Source of the DNA: Pseudomonas sp. 10S4
GTDB lineage: Bacteria > Pseudomonadota > Gammaproteobacteria > Pseudomonadales > Pseudomonadaceae
DNA: 64,000 bases
Direction: 5' to 3'
Assembly (NCBI RefSeq): GCF_034344865.1
Contig: NZ_CP133774.1
Location: 6,324,001 to 6,388,000, forward strand
Of the stretch, positions 28,420-36,536 are shown piece after piece. The notes beneath the pieces are model-generated. The model ran no database searches and had not been told where the DNA came from. It was given only the letters and a program-made list of their open reading frames with translations. Within the stretch, counting starts at the first letter, position 1; each line of letters opens with the position of its first letter. The translations under genes and the position numbers were made by a program.

Positions 28420-29788
28420 GCTTCACCTCCGCTGCGGCGCTCGGCCAGCCAGGTTTCCAGGGTGCCGGTGTGGAAGTCGGCGCTGTGCAGCCACGGTTGC
28501 TCCAGCAGTTCGCCGTGCAGCGCCAAGGTGCTGGCCATGCCGGTGAGCGTGGTTTGCGCCACCGCAACCCGCGCGCGGGCCAGGGCTTCGGCGCGGTCCG
28601 CTCCGTGAACGATCAGCTTGGCCAGCAACGAGTCATAGTACGGCGGCACGCGATAACCTTGATACAGATGCGTGTCGACGCGAATGCCCTCGCCTTGCGG
28701 CCAGATCAGTTCCTCGACCAGACCTGGGCTGGGGAAAAATCCCGCGTCGGGTCTTCGGCGTTCAAACGCATTTGCAACGCGGCGCCGTTGAGCTGGATAT
28801 CACTTTGCTTGAAGCCCAGCGGTTCACCGCCAGCAATGCGCAGCATCGCCTGGACCAGGTCGATCCCGGTGATCAGCTCACTGACCGGGTGTTCAACCTG
28901 AATCCGTGTGTTCATTTCGATAAAGAAGAACTCGCCGGTCGCATCGTCATACAGATACTCCAAGGTCCCGGCGCCCTTATAGCCGAGGGATTCGGTCAGG
29001 CGCACGGCGCTGGCGCAGAGGGTTTCGCGTTGCTGCTGACTGAGGACTGGCGACGGCGCTTCTTCGAATATTTTCTGCCGGCGACGTTGCAGCGAACACT
29101 CGCGTTCGAACAAATGCACCGCGTGCTGACCGTCACCCAAAACCTGCACTTCAATGTGCCGGGCCTTGCTGATAAACCGTTCCAGGTACACCGCGCCATT
29201 GCCGAAGGCAGCCTGGGCTTCGCGCTGGGAACGAGGAAACTCTTCACTCAGTTGTTGGGCGTTTTCCGCCAGGCGAATACCGCGCCCGCCGCCACCGGCC
29301 GAGGCTTTGATCAATAGTGGAAAACCGACGGATTCGGCAGCCTTGAGCGTCGATTCAACGTCGAACAGTTCACCGGGGGAACCGGGCACTACTGGCACGC
29401 CAGCCTCTTGCGCAGTGCGCCGAGCCTCGGCTTTATCGCCCATGCGCCGGATTGTCTCCGGGCTCGGGCCAACGAAAATAGCGCCCGCAGCGAGGACCGC
29501 TTCGGCGAAGTCGGCGTTCTCCGAGAGAAAGCCATAACCGGGGTGCACCGCGTTGGCGCCCGTGGCTTTCAACGCACCCAGCAATGCCTCGACGTTGAGG
29601 TAACTTTTGTCGGCGCGGGCCGGACCCAGGACGTGGATTTCATCGGCCATGCGCGCGGCTTGTGAATCGACGTCCGCCTCACTGCACGCGGCAACGGTGG
29701 GAATCCCCAGCGCTTTGGCCGCGCGGATAATCCGCACGGCGATCTCGCCTCGATTGGCAATCAGCAATTTATGAATGGCTTGCGTCAT
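28416..29788 (-). pseudogene. Biotin carboxylase (AccC-like), frameshifted
   Basis: Complete biotin carboxylase: N-terminal IHKLLIANRGEIAVRIIRAAKALGI, ATP-grasp glycine loop KASAGGGGRGIR, and the active-site region FIEMNTRIQVEHPV. The frame breaks late, at five A on the plus strand (28735-28739). One more base turns RDFSPAQ into RDFFPSPGLVEEL and joins the C-terminal VPPYYDSLLAKLIVHG, giving 457 residues. Within this operon it should charge the adjacent carrier protein with carboxybiotin. A second housekeeping AccC is expected elsewhere. Start ATG 29786-29788. Confidence 0.85.
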
Positions 29789-29798
29789 GATCGCGCCC

Positions 29799-30044
29799 TC
29801 ACTCGTCGTCGAGTGTTGCGACGACTTGACCCGGTTCCACCGGATCACCGTCTTCTACCAGGAATGCGCTGAGGCGACCGGCCGTCCCGGCGGTCAGTTC
29901 GGAAAACTGCTTCATGACCTCGATCAGGCCAATCACCGTGTCGGCGTTGACCTGCGCACCCACCTCGACGAAGTTCGCCGATTCGGGGGTGGCTTTGCGG
30001 TAGAAGGTCCCGGGCAATGGGGTGATTACAGTGTGTTCGGCCAT
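29799..30044 (-). CDS. Biotin carboxyl carrier protein (short)
   Basis: 81 residues, just the biotinyl domain. The biotin-accepting lysine is Lys45 in EVMKQ (canonical EAMKM/EVMKL position), flanked by the usual beta strands (VEVGAQVNADTVIGLIEVMK and FLVEDGDPVEPGQVVATL). It lacks the N-terminal Ala/Pro-rich region of AccB. It ends 10 nt before the carboxylase start, so the pair is presumably co-translated and dedicated to this operon rather than to fatty-acid synthesis. Confidence 0.85.
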   Translation of the reverse strand: MAEHTVITPLPGTFYRKATPESANFVEVGAQVNADTVIGLIEVMKQFSELTAGTAGRLSAFLVEDGDPVEPGQVVATLDDE

Positions 30045-30137
30045 GTCTGTTCCTCTTGGAATAGTTGTAGAAAGGCAGGCAAAAATGAATCGGTGTGCAA
30101 ACCCTGGCGTCTGTGTGCCAGGTGTTTTCGTGTGGCA

Positions 30138-30896
30138 TCAGCGCGGTGCGCGCACCTCGATCCCGGCGCTATCGAGCGCATGACGCGTGGCCTCGACCAA
30201 CGCCAACGCGCCCGGTGTGTCGCTGTGCAAACAGATCGAATCGAATTCAATCGCCAGGTCCTGACCCTCGACCGTGCGCACCACGCCTTCCTGACAGGCG
30301 CGCAGCACCCGAGCGGCGACTTGGGCCGGATCGTAAGCACGCACGTTGCGGGTGAAGACGATGGAGCCGCTGAGGTCGTACTCGCGGTCGGCGTAAAACT
30401 CGCGGATCACCGGTTGGCCGAGTTCTTTGGCGACACGCCAGATCACAGAGTCGGGCATGCAATACAGCAGCAACTCAGGCTCAAGGCGCTGGAGGTTTTC
30501 CACCAGCAAACGGGCGGCCTCCTCGTCTCGGGCCAGGTGCATGTAGAGCGCGCCGTGGGGTTTGATGTGTTGCAGCGCCACGCCTTGAACCCGGGCGAGT
30601 TCACGCAGGGCGCCCAACTGATAGAGCATGTCGTCGACCAGCTCCTGGGCCGGGGCATTGATGTGTCGACGGCCAAAACCGACCAGGTCGCGAAACCCCG
30701 GATGTGCGCCAATGGCCACGCCCAGGCGCTTGGCCTGTTCGATGGTACGGCGCATGGTGCCGGGGTCGCCGGCATGAAAACCGGTGGCGATATTGGCTGA
30801 ACTGATGAAGCCCATCAGCTCATTGTCGACGCCATCGCCGATGGTCCATGGGCCGAAGCCTTCACCCATGTCCGAGTTGAAATCTACTGCTTGCAT
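30138..30896 (-). CDS. pxpA: 5-oxoprolinase subunit A (LamB/YcsF family)
   Basis: 252 residues. The start [14 protein letters not shown] and the motifs [18 protein letters not shown] and VKPHG-type region ([12 protein letters not shown]) are diagnostic for LamB/YcsF proteins, which act on cyclic amides such as 5-oxoproline. Start at ATG 30894-30896 because CAGGAGC lies 9 nt upstream; the longer frame to 30935 lacks one. First gene of a minus-strand operon running pxpA, carrier, carboxylase, pxpB, pxpC. Confidence 0.88.
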   Translation of the reverse strand: MQAVDFNSDMGEGFGPWTIGDGVDNELMGFISSANIATGFHAGDPGTMRRTIEQAKRLGVAIGAHPGFRDLVGFGRRHINAPAQELVDDMLYQLGALRELARVQGVALQHIKPHGALYMHLARDEEAARLLVENLQRLEPELLLYCMPDSVIWRVAKELGQPVIREFYADREYDLSGSIVFTRNVRAYDPAQVAARVLRACQEGVVRTVEGQDLAIEFDSICLHSDTPGALALVEATRHALDSAGIEVRAPR

Positions 30897-30984
30897 GACG
30901 CTTGCTCCTGACGCTTGTGACTTCATGCAAGCCAAGTTAGATTCCTCCCAACCCCTTGGGAAGATCTATTATCAGATAGGCCAT

Positions 30985-31020
30985 CTTCTGAAAAACAGAT
31001 AGCTTCTGAAGAACAGATAG
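30985..31020. promoter_or_regulatory. 18-bp tandem repeat, probable operator
   Basis: Two adjacent copies of CTTCTGAARAACAGATAG (30985-31002 and 31003-31020) with one mismatch. A further CAGATAG lies at about 30973. They fill the gap between the divergent pxpA and LysR genes and end 20 nt before the LysR start. Probable binding sites for that LysR protein. Confidence 0.6.
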
Positions 31021-31039
31021 CTCGTTGTCCGGAGTGTTC

Positions 31040-31957
31040 ATGTCACTGACCCTGCGCCAGGTCCGCTATTTCGTCGCCACCGCCGAGATCGGGCAAATCT
31101 CTCAAGCAGCGATTCATCTGAATATTTCCCAGTCGGCGGTGACCACGGCGATCAAGGAACTGGAAGCCATGCTCGGTGCGCTGCTGTTCCAGCGCTCGGC
31201 CCAGGGCATGAGCCTGACCGATGCCGGACGGCACTTTCTGAATCGGGCGTACGTGATTTTGCGCAGCGTCGATGACGCGTTGAACAGTCCGTTGCCCGAC
31301 ATACGCGCCAGTGGCCTGTTACGTTTGGCCGCGAGTTACACCGTGATCGGCTATTTTCTGCCGCATCACCTGCAACGGCTGGAACACTGGCACCCGGACG
31401 TGGCCATCGAAGTCCATGAACAAGAGCGGACCGCCATCGAGCAAGGCCTGCTGGAAGGTCGATTCGACATGGCGGTGGTGCTCACCGCGAACCTCACCCA
31501 CCCGGACATCGTCTCGGAAATTCTCTTCAACTCCGAACGCCGGTTATGGCTGCCCAGCCATCATCCGCTGTGCGAACGTTCGGCGGTCAGCCTCGCCGAC
31601 GTAGCGAAGGAACCCTACATCCTGCTGACCGTCGACGAAGCCGAACAAAGCGCCATGCGTTACTGGGAACATGCACACCAGCAACCGAACGTGCGGGTGC
31701 GCACCAGTTCAGTCGAAGCGGTGCGCAGCATGGTCGCCAATGGCAGCGGCGTAGCGATCCTCTCGGACCTGGTGCACCGCCCCTGGTCACTGGAAGGTAA
31801 ACGCATTGAAACCATGACGATCACCGACAAGGTGACGCCGATGAGTGTCGGACTGGCATGGCATCGCGAACGGGAATTCAGCCCGGCGATGCAGGCGTTT
31901 CGTAACTACTTCCACGATGCGTTTCTGGCACCGCAGCAGTTGTCAGCGCGGCGTTGA
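31040..31957 (+). CDS. LysR-family regulator of the pxp operon
   Basis: 305 residues: winged helix at about 1-60 (LTLRQVRYFVATAEIGQISQAAIHLNISQSAVTTAIKELE) and an effector-binding domain. Start at ATG 31040, which follows CCGGAGTGTTC; the in-frame start 15 nt earlier is less likely. Divergent from pxpA over 143 nt with a tandem repeat between them, so it very probably controls the lactam operon. The ligand would be the cyclic amide or its product. Its 3' end overlaps the next convergent gene by about 80 nt. Confidence 0.82.
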   Translation: MSLTLRQVRYFVATAEIGQISQAAIHLNISQSAVTTAIKELEAMLGALLFQRSAQGMSLTDAGRHFLNRAYVILRSVDDALNSPLPDIRASGLLRLAASYTVIGYFLPHHLQRLEHWHPDVAIEVHEQERTAIEQGLLEGRFDMAVVLTANLTHPDIVSEILFNSERRLWLPSHHPLCERSAVSLADVAKEPYILLTVDEAEQSAMRYWEHAHQQPNVRVRTSSVEAVRSMVANGSGVAILSDLVHRPWSLEGKRIETMTITDKVTPMSVGLAWHREREFSPAMQAFRNYFHDAFLAPQQLSARR

Positions 31958-32879
31958 GGCCCGTTGTATCGAGGACGATCTTGCCGCGAGCATGCCCGCC
32001 CCTGCTTTTTTCGAGTGCCGCTTTCACGTCGCTCAAGGGATACGCTTCGACTTCAACCGTGATGCGTCCCTTGTCGAACAACTCAGCGATAAGTGAAAGC
32101 TGCTTCCCGTCCGATCGGGTGGTGAAGTTCATGGGGGTCACATCGTAGTCGTTGGCGAGCGACATGTTCGGGGCGCTCACCGACGAGATCAACACACCAT
32201 TTCGCCTCAGCACCGCAAACGAGCGGTTTTGTGTTTCGCCCCCCACCAGGTCCAGCACCACATCAACGCCGGACACCCACTCCTCGAAGGCCAGGGCGGT
32301 GTAATCGATGGTTTGATCCGCGCCGATTTTTTTCAGATAAGCATGATTGCCCGCAGACGCGGTGGCGATGACTTCAGCCCCAAGGTACTTGGCGATCTGC
32401 ACCGCCATGCTACCCACGCCACCCGCCGCCGCATGGATCAACACTTTCTGGCGCCGTTGCACACACGCGTGCTCGGTCAGCGCCTGCCACGCCGTCAGGG
32501 CCGCTGCCGGAACAGCTCCGGCCTGAAGTGCGCTCAGTGACCGGGGTTTTCTGGCCAGTGTTGAAACAGGAGCGAGCGCTTTGCTCGCGTACCCGCCAAC
32601 AATGTTGATGAAACCAAACACTTCATCGCCGACCTCGAACTCGGTCACTCCCGGCCCCTTCGCGATGACCGTACCGGCCACTTCCACACCCGGGGTGAAA
32701 GGTAATGGCAGCGCAATAAACGCTTTTTTCTCCCCGGACAGTATTTTCCAATCGATTGGGTTGACCCCGGCGCCGGCGACTTCGATCAGTACCTCGCCTG
32801 CACCCGCAATGGGATCGGCGATGTCTTCCAGGCGCAAAACCTCAGGGTTGCCGTATTCGTATACGCGTATGGCTTTCAG
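31878..32879 (-). CDS. Zinc-binding alcohol dehydrogenase/quinone reductase-like oxidoreductase, CTG start
   Basis: MDR-superfamily NADP-dependent reductase. The GroES-like N terminus and the nucleotide site HAAAGGVGSMAVQIAK (about residue 150) are clear. The conserved beginning KAIRVYEYGNPEVLRLEDI is encoded in full only if translation starts at CTG 32877-32879. The usual ATG is absent, so this is either a rare CTG start or a base error. The first NTG codon inside is TTG at 32837, which would delete 14 conserved residues. No zinc-ligand cysteines are seen, so quinone reductase-like. The C terminus is extended beyond the family end GKIVLDT. Confidence 0.7.
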   Translation of the reverse strand: MKAIRVYEYGNPEVLRLEDIADPIAGAGEVLIEVAGAGVNPIDWKILSGEKKAFIALPLPFTPGVEVAGTVIAKGPGVTEFEVGDEVFGFINIVGGYASKALAPVSTLARKPRSLSALQAGAVPAAALTAWQALTEHACVQRRQKVLIHAAAGGVGSMAVQIAKYLGAEVIATASAGNHAYLKKIGADQTIDYTALAFEEWVSGVDVVLDLVGGETQNRSFAVLRRNGVLISSVSAPNMSLANDYDVTPMNFTTRSDGKQLSLIAELFDKGRITVEVEAYPLSDVKAALEKSRGGHARGKIVLDTTGLNAALTTAAVPETHRGSSYETPASPG

Positions 32880-32932
32880 AGTGGCCTCGACTATTCAAAA
32901 GACGTGTGATGAGGACTGCATGACGCAGCGAA

Positions 32933-33373
32933 TCAGCGGCGGCGAGCGTCGAGGCTGAAGCGGCCAGCGCCGAAGGCAACGACCTGCAACAGGCCACCGG
33001 CCATCGCGATATTTTTGAAGAAGTGAATGAACTGGTTTTGATCCGCCAGTGCGTTATGGAAAGCCAGGGCGGTGGCCACACTGAACAGCGCCAGTACCGA
33101 GGCCACGGCGCGGGCGCGATAACCCACCACCAGCGCTACGCCACCGCCGATCTCAATAATGACCGCCAGTGCCAGGGCTAATGCTGGGAAAGGCAGCCCT
33201 ACGGAGCCGATGTAACCGATCATCATGGCCGGGGCCGCCAGTTTCGAAAAACCCGACAGGATAAAAATGGCGCTGAGTAATACGCGGCCAATCAATGATG
33301 CCGACGCTTGGGTAGCGTCGGAGCGGCTCTGTTCAGAGGTGGCTGATTGAGCGATGTTTGCAGACTGAGACAT
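32933..33373 (-). CDS. DoxX-family membrane protein
   Basis: 146 residues with four predicted membrane helices. The start of the first (LIGRVLLSAIFILSGFSKLAAP) and the phrase EIGGGVALVVGYRARAVASVLALFSVATALAFHN are typical DoxX. The extended polar N terminus of about 28 residues is unusual but common in pseudomonad paralogues. DoxX proteins are linked to redox stress. The divergent LysR gene at 33560 is its likely regulator, and the preceding oxidoreductase may belong to the same response. Confidence 0.82.
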   Translation of the reverse strand: MSQSANIAQSATSEQSRSDATQASASLIGRVLLSAIFILSGFSKLAAPAMMIGYIGSVGLPFPALALALAVIIEIGGGVALVVGYRARAVASVLALFSVATALAFHNALADQNQFIHFFKNIAMAGGLLQVVAFGAGRFSLDARRR

Positions 33374-33460
33374 GGAATATTTCCTTCGAGGGTGCGCGAT
33401 TCGGAACGAACCGCTGCAGTGAAGAAATCTTGCGCCACGCCAGCTAACCTGAATAGCTGA

Positions 33461-33477
33461 CTAATTTAGATCATTAG
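33461..33477. promoter_or_regulatory. LysR-type box (T-N11-A)
   Basis: CTAATTTAGATCATTAG: dyad CTAAT/ATTAG containing T-N11-A, located 88 nt before the doxX start and 83 nt before the LysR start. Confidence 0.5.
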
Positions 33478-33559
33478 ATTCGACAAAACAGGCAAGGCCA
33501 CTGCGAGAACCTTGCAATTTCGGACTAATATCGACCGATACGCTCGAGGAAAAACAGAC

Positions 33560-34465
33560 ATGATTTCTGAACCCGGCACACCGACGCTGGACCAATTGCG
33601 CGTGTTCCTGACGGTCGTAGAAGTCGGCAGTTTTGCGGCGGCGGCAAGAAAACTGCACCGGGCCACCTCGGTGATCAGCTATTCAATCGCCAACCTGGAG
33701 ATGCAACTCGGCGTGTCGCTTTTCGACCGTCATACGACACGCAAGCCGCAACTGACTGAGGCCGGACTCACGGTGTTGGCCGAAGCCAGAACCATCGCCA
33801 ACGGTATTCATGGATTACGGGCCAAAGTAAAAGGCCTGCTGCAAGGACTCGAAGCTGAAGTTCACTTGGTGCTTGATGTCATGCTCCCCGCCGAGCGCGT
33901 AGTCGATGCACTCAAATCATTTCGAGAAGAATTTCCGACCGTTGCACTCCACCTGCATATGGAGGCGCTCGGCGCCGTCACCCAACTGGTGATTAACGGC
34001 GGCGCGGTGGTCGGCGTCAGCGGCCCGATGAATGAAGGGATTGATGGCATTGAAAGAATCGGGGTTGGCAGTGTCGAGTTGATTCCGGTTGCAGCCCCAC
34101 ATCACCCGCTGGTTTCAATGAAACTGAACGTTCCAGGTGCCGGACGTGAGTTCATCCAACTCGTGCTGTCCGATCGTTCGCCGCTGACAAAAGACAAGGA
34201 TTTCGCAGTCCTCAGTACGCGTACCTGGCGCCTGGCAGACCTGGGGGCAAAACACATGTTGCTGCGTGAAGGCATTGGCTGGGGGAACATGCCCATCACC
34301 ATGGTCAGGGAAGATTTGGATGCCGGTCGCCTCGTTCGCCTGAACCTGTCGGAATACAGCAGCGGGATCTATGCCTTCGACGTCATCTATCGCACGGATC
34401 AACCTCCTGGTCCCGCCGCGAAGTGGCTGGTTGATCGGTTCGTTCAACAATGCACCGAGCCTTAA
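33560..34465 (+). CDS. LysR-family regulator
   Basis: 301 residues. Helix-turn-helix at about 8-65 (TLDQLRVFLTVVEVGSFAAAARKLHRATSVISYSIANLE) and a complete effector domain. The serine-rich recognition helix with ATSVISYSI is a distinctive LysR subtype. Start chosen at ATG 33560, with GAGG 12 nt upstream; the frame opens 48 nt earlier without a ribosome site. Divergent from doxX with a T-N11-A dyad between them, so it probably controls doxX and the adjacent reductase. Confidence 0.82.
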   Translation: MISEPGTPTLDQLRVFLTVVEVGSFAAAARKLHRATSVISYSIANLEMQLGVSLFDRHTTRKPQLTEAGLTVLAEARTIANGIHGLRAKVKGLLQGLEAEVHLVLDVMLPAERVVDALKSFREEFPTVALHLHMEALGAVTQLVINGGAVVGVSGPMNEGIDGIERIGVGSVELIPVAAPHHPLVSMKLNVPGAGREFIQLVLSDRSPLTKDKDFAVLSTRTWRLADLGAKHMLLREGIGWGNMPITMVREDLDAGRLVRLNLSEYSSGIYAFDVIYRTDQPPGPAAKWLVDRFVQQCTEP

Positions 34466-34651
34466 ACAGCAGCGACGCAGGCCCGCGACACCTCCCAGGC
34501 TTCGCCGAAAACCCCGTTTCCGGATCCGGCGCGCAGGGTAATACCGCGCGCACCCTCTGTCGCCCTCACCCGATAACGAACGCTCCTCGCCACACCCAAA
34601 CGGGCTGATACTCTTCACGCTACCAGCGCACGTAACGGGCAGGCTGGCTGA

Positions 34652-34893
34652 TCTGAGGTGCGGGGTCGCCCGACCTGCGTTACGAATGCCAGCTCGCAGT
34701 GGCGCAAGGCGATTTCGTCATGCTGCATGGCCGGTTCTCTGGTCTCGGCCAGCCCGCAAACTGGGTCGTGGTCGACATCCTTCGCCTCGAGGACGGCGTG
34801 ATGGTGGAGCATTGGGACGTTATCCAGGATGAGGCGACCCGCGAAAGTTCAGCCGGTGGCCATCCCATGTTCGGCGATAACTTCCCGGACTGA
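34652..34893 (+). pseudogene. 3' fragment of a SnoaL-like (NTF2-fold) protein
   Basis: About 80 codons in one frame read LRYECQLAVAQGDFVMLHGRFSGLGQ followed by WVVVDILRLEDGVMVEHWDVIQD, ending GGHPMFGDNFPD. This is the C-terminal two thirds of a SnoaL-like domain protein (NTF2 fold). The frame begins right after a TGA with no start codon or ribosome site, and the N-terminal helices are missing upstream. It is therefore a truncated remnant. Confidence 0.75.
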
Positions 34894-34912
34894 CGGCCCC
34901 GAACCTGCACGC

Positions 34913-34950
34913 AAAAAGCCCCGCGACCCAATGAGTCGCGGGGCAAAAAA
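34913..34950 (-). terminator. Strong terminator for the downstream minus-strand lipoprotein gene
   Basis: Perfect 10-bp stem GCCCCGCGAC/GTCGCGGGGC, loop of 7 nt, followed on the minus strand by TTTTTGC. Confidence 0.8.
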
Positions 34951-34999
34951 TTGGTTGGTTGCGGCCAACCAAAGGAGCATCGTTAAAGCATTGAAGGGG

Positions 35000-35335
35000 T
35001 TACAGGCATTCCTGCGCGGCACGCTCGAAACTCGAAGGCATGAAGCTCGATGTCAGCAAGTGGCGTTCATACAAAAACACCTTGCCGCCGTTGGGGGCCT
35101 TGTAGGCTTCAAGCACGTTGTCCGCCGCGACTTTGCTCGGCACCACGATCCGATAGCTGCGCTGGGTTTGCGAGACGGTCGGGGCCAGTGCGCCACCCTG
35201 TAGCTTCGGCACTACGCAATCAGCGTACTGGGCAGGCGTTTTTTTGGTCTGCAAGATCTGCGTCGGGTCGTTCGGCGCGGAGGCGCAACCAGCCAGCAGC
35301 AAAGGCACAACAGCCAGTCGGGTCAATCTCTTCAT
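35000..35335 (-). CDS. Small lipoprotein
   Basis: 111 residues from ATG 35333-35335 (MKRLTRLAVVPLLLAGC), with AAGGAA upstream. The LLAGC lipobox predicts lipidation at residue 17. The mature part has a disulfide-capable Cys pair (YADCVVPK and AAQECL) and a beta-rich texture (YRIVVPSKVAADNVLEAYKA). It is a conserved type of pseudomonad envelope protein without known function. The longer frame to 35764 has no ribosome site. It is closed by the terminator at 34913-34950. Confidence 0.75.
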   Translation of the reverse strand: MKRLTRLAVVPLLLAGCASAPNDPTQILQTKKTPAQYADCVVPKLQGGALAPTVSQTQRSYRIVVPSKVAADNVLEAYKAPNGGKVFLYERHLLTSSFMPSSFERAAQECL

Positions 35336-35494
35336 CGCGCATATTCCTTGAGCAGCGTCTTCAATGGCGGCGATTTTCGATGATTGCCCGGCGAAGCAGA
35401 ACTTGCGTTTCTTGATTGTCACTATTACTTGAACCGATAGTTGCACCACGCGCAGACTGCATGACAGCCCGACTCCAACTAAAAGGATTTCTCC

Positions 35495-35746
35495 GTGCGA
35501 ACGTTTGACCTGATCCGCGATGCCGTCCTGCCAGAATTCCGTGACCGGGTGGCTGAATACCTGATCGAGTACGAAACCGTGCTGGCTGAAAAAGCGCCCG
35601 ATTCGGAGCAAGTGCGTACCACGGCCCATCAGTTGCGTGGCTATTTGCGCGGTTTGAACACCACACGGGTGTTGGGGATGGCGGATTGGGAGGAACTGGA
35701 TCGGCGCGTGGTGGGGACCTGGCTGGCGCAGCACGAAGGGCTGTAA
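35495..35746 (+). CDS. Small conserved hypothetical protein, GTG start
   Basis: 83 residues starting at GTG 35495, with AAAAGGA about 8 nt upstream. It is largely helical and charged (RDAVLPEFRDRVAEYLIEYETVLAEK) with no signal or membrane segment. It ends just before the palindromic repeat and tRNA. Unrecognised; the good ribosome site and biased composition support it being real. Confidence 0.55.
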   Translation: MRTFDLIRDAVLPEFRDRVAEYLIEYETVLAEKAPDSEQVRTTAHQLRGYLRGLNTTRVLGMADWEELDRRVVGTWLAQHEGL

Positions 35747-35771
35747 GCCGGGCCGACAGTGCAAAAAGCAA

Positions 35772-35821
35772 AAAAGGGGACTGATTTATTTTCTGTTTAG
35801 AAAATAAATCAGTCCCCTTTT
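35772..35821. repeat. Near-perfect palindromic repeat (GGGGACTGATTTATTTTC type)
   Basis: Arms of 22 bp around a 7-nt loop. The core is GGGGACTGATTTATTTTC and its exact complement. A decayed copy lies at 17550-17587. It works as a terminator-like hairpin in both directions and lies between a small gene and the tRNA. This type of repeat is spread through many gammaproteobacterial genomes. Confidence 0.8.
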
Positions 35822-35829
35822 CAGGAATA

Positions 35830-35904
35830 TGGCAGGGGCGGCTGGATTTGAACCAACGCATGGCAGGATCAAAACCTGCTGCCTTACCGCTTGGCGACGC
35901 CCCT
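35830..35904 (-). tRNA. tRNA-Gln (anticodon TTG)
   Basis: 75 nt. The acceptor stem AGGGGCG pairs with CGCCCCT, the D arm GCCAAGCGGTAAGGC matches bacterial tRNA-Gln, the anticodon loop is TTTTGAT with TTG, the T arm is GTTGGTTCAAATCCAGC, and the CCA end is genomically encoded. It decodes CAA (and CAG by wobble). A single copy, not in a tRNA cluster; the adjacent palindromic repeat may mark it as an insertion-prone site. Confidence 0.95.
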
Positions 35905-36092
35905 GTAGGTGTTGCGACGAGTGCCTGGCACTCTCTTGCTGATTCTGCAGCGTGTAACAACACGCCCTGTTAGGGGCTCTGCAAGAATGCGCGGAAATTT
36001 ACCAACTTTTACGCCATCTGGAAAGCCCCTTTACAAAACAATTTTGTTTTAAAACAGCCAGTTAACTTTGATCGAGCGCTGCACGCCCCTGA

Positions 36093-36533
36093 TCAAGCCA
36101 TCGGCTGATGACTGGTCACGCAGTGAATACCGCCCCCGCCAGCGGAAATCGCATCAATATTGAGCTGCACCACCTCGCGGTCCGGGTAGAGCTCGGACAA
36201 CAGGCTAAATACCCTCGCATCCGCCGCACGATCACCAAACTCGGGCGCTATGACCGCACCATTGATCACGAAGTAGTTGATGTAGCCCGCCGCAAAGTCC
36301 GGGTTGTTCTTGCTGAATTTGCTCGGTCGCGGGTTGAGCGGTGGCGACACGGTGTGCACCTGTAGCTTGCGGCCATCGGCATCCGTGGCGTTTTTGAGGA
36401 TTTCCAGATGCGCACGGGTGACCTTGGCGCCTTTCGCCGCCGCCTCACGCACCAACTGCTCGGCCTGATCAAGGTTGTGTTGTAAATCCCAGGTGCAGGG
36501 CATCTGGGTGGTGGCAATCGTCAACAAGGTCAT
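36093..36533 (-). pseudogene. Chimera: N-terminal AguB fused to C-terminal agmatine deiminase
   Basis: The first 36 residues (TIATTQMPCTWDLQHNLDQ, then AEQLVREAAAKGA) are the start of N-carbamoylputrescine amidase (nitrilase fold). From residue 37 on, the protein is the last third of an agmatine deiminase: HTVSPPLNPRPSKF, then AGYINYFVINGAVIAPEFGD and the catalytic-Cys motif AISAGGGGIHC. The junction is near 36425. It is a single 146-residue open frame with a good ribosome site (GGAGGG) 3 nt after aguA. It lacks the nitrilase catalytic triad and most of the deiminase, so it is probably inactive. A deletion between neighbouring aguB and a second deiminase gene explains it. Confidence 0.8.
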
Positions 36534-36536
36534 GGC

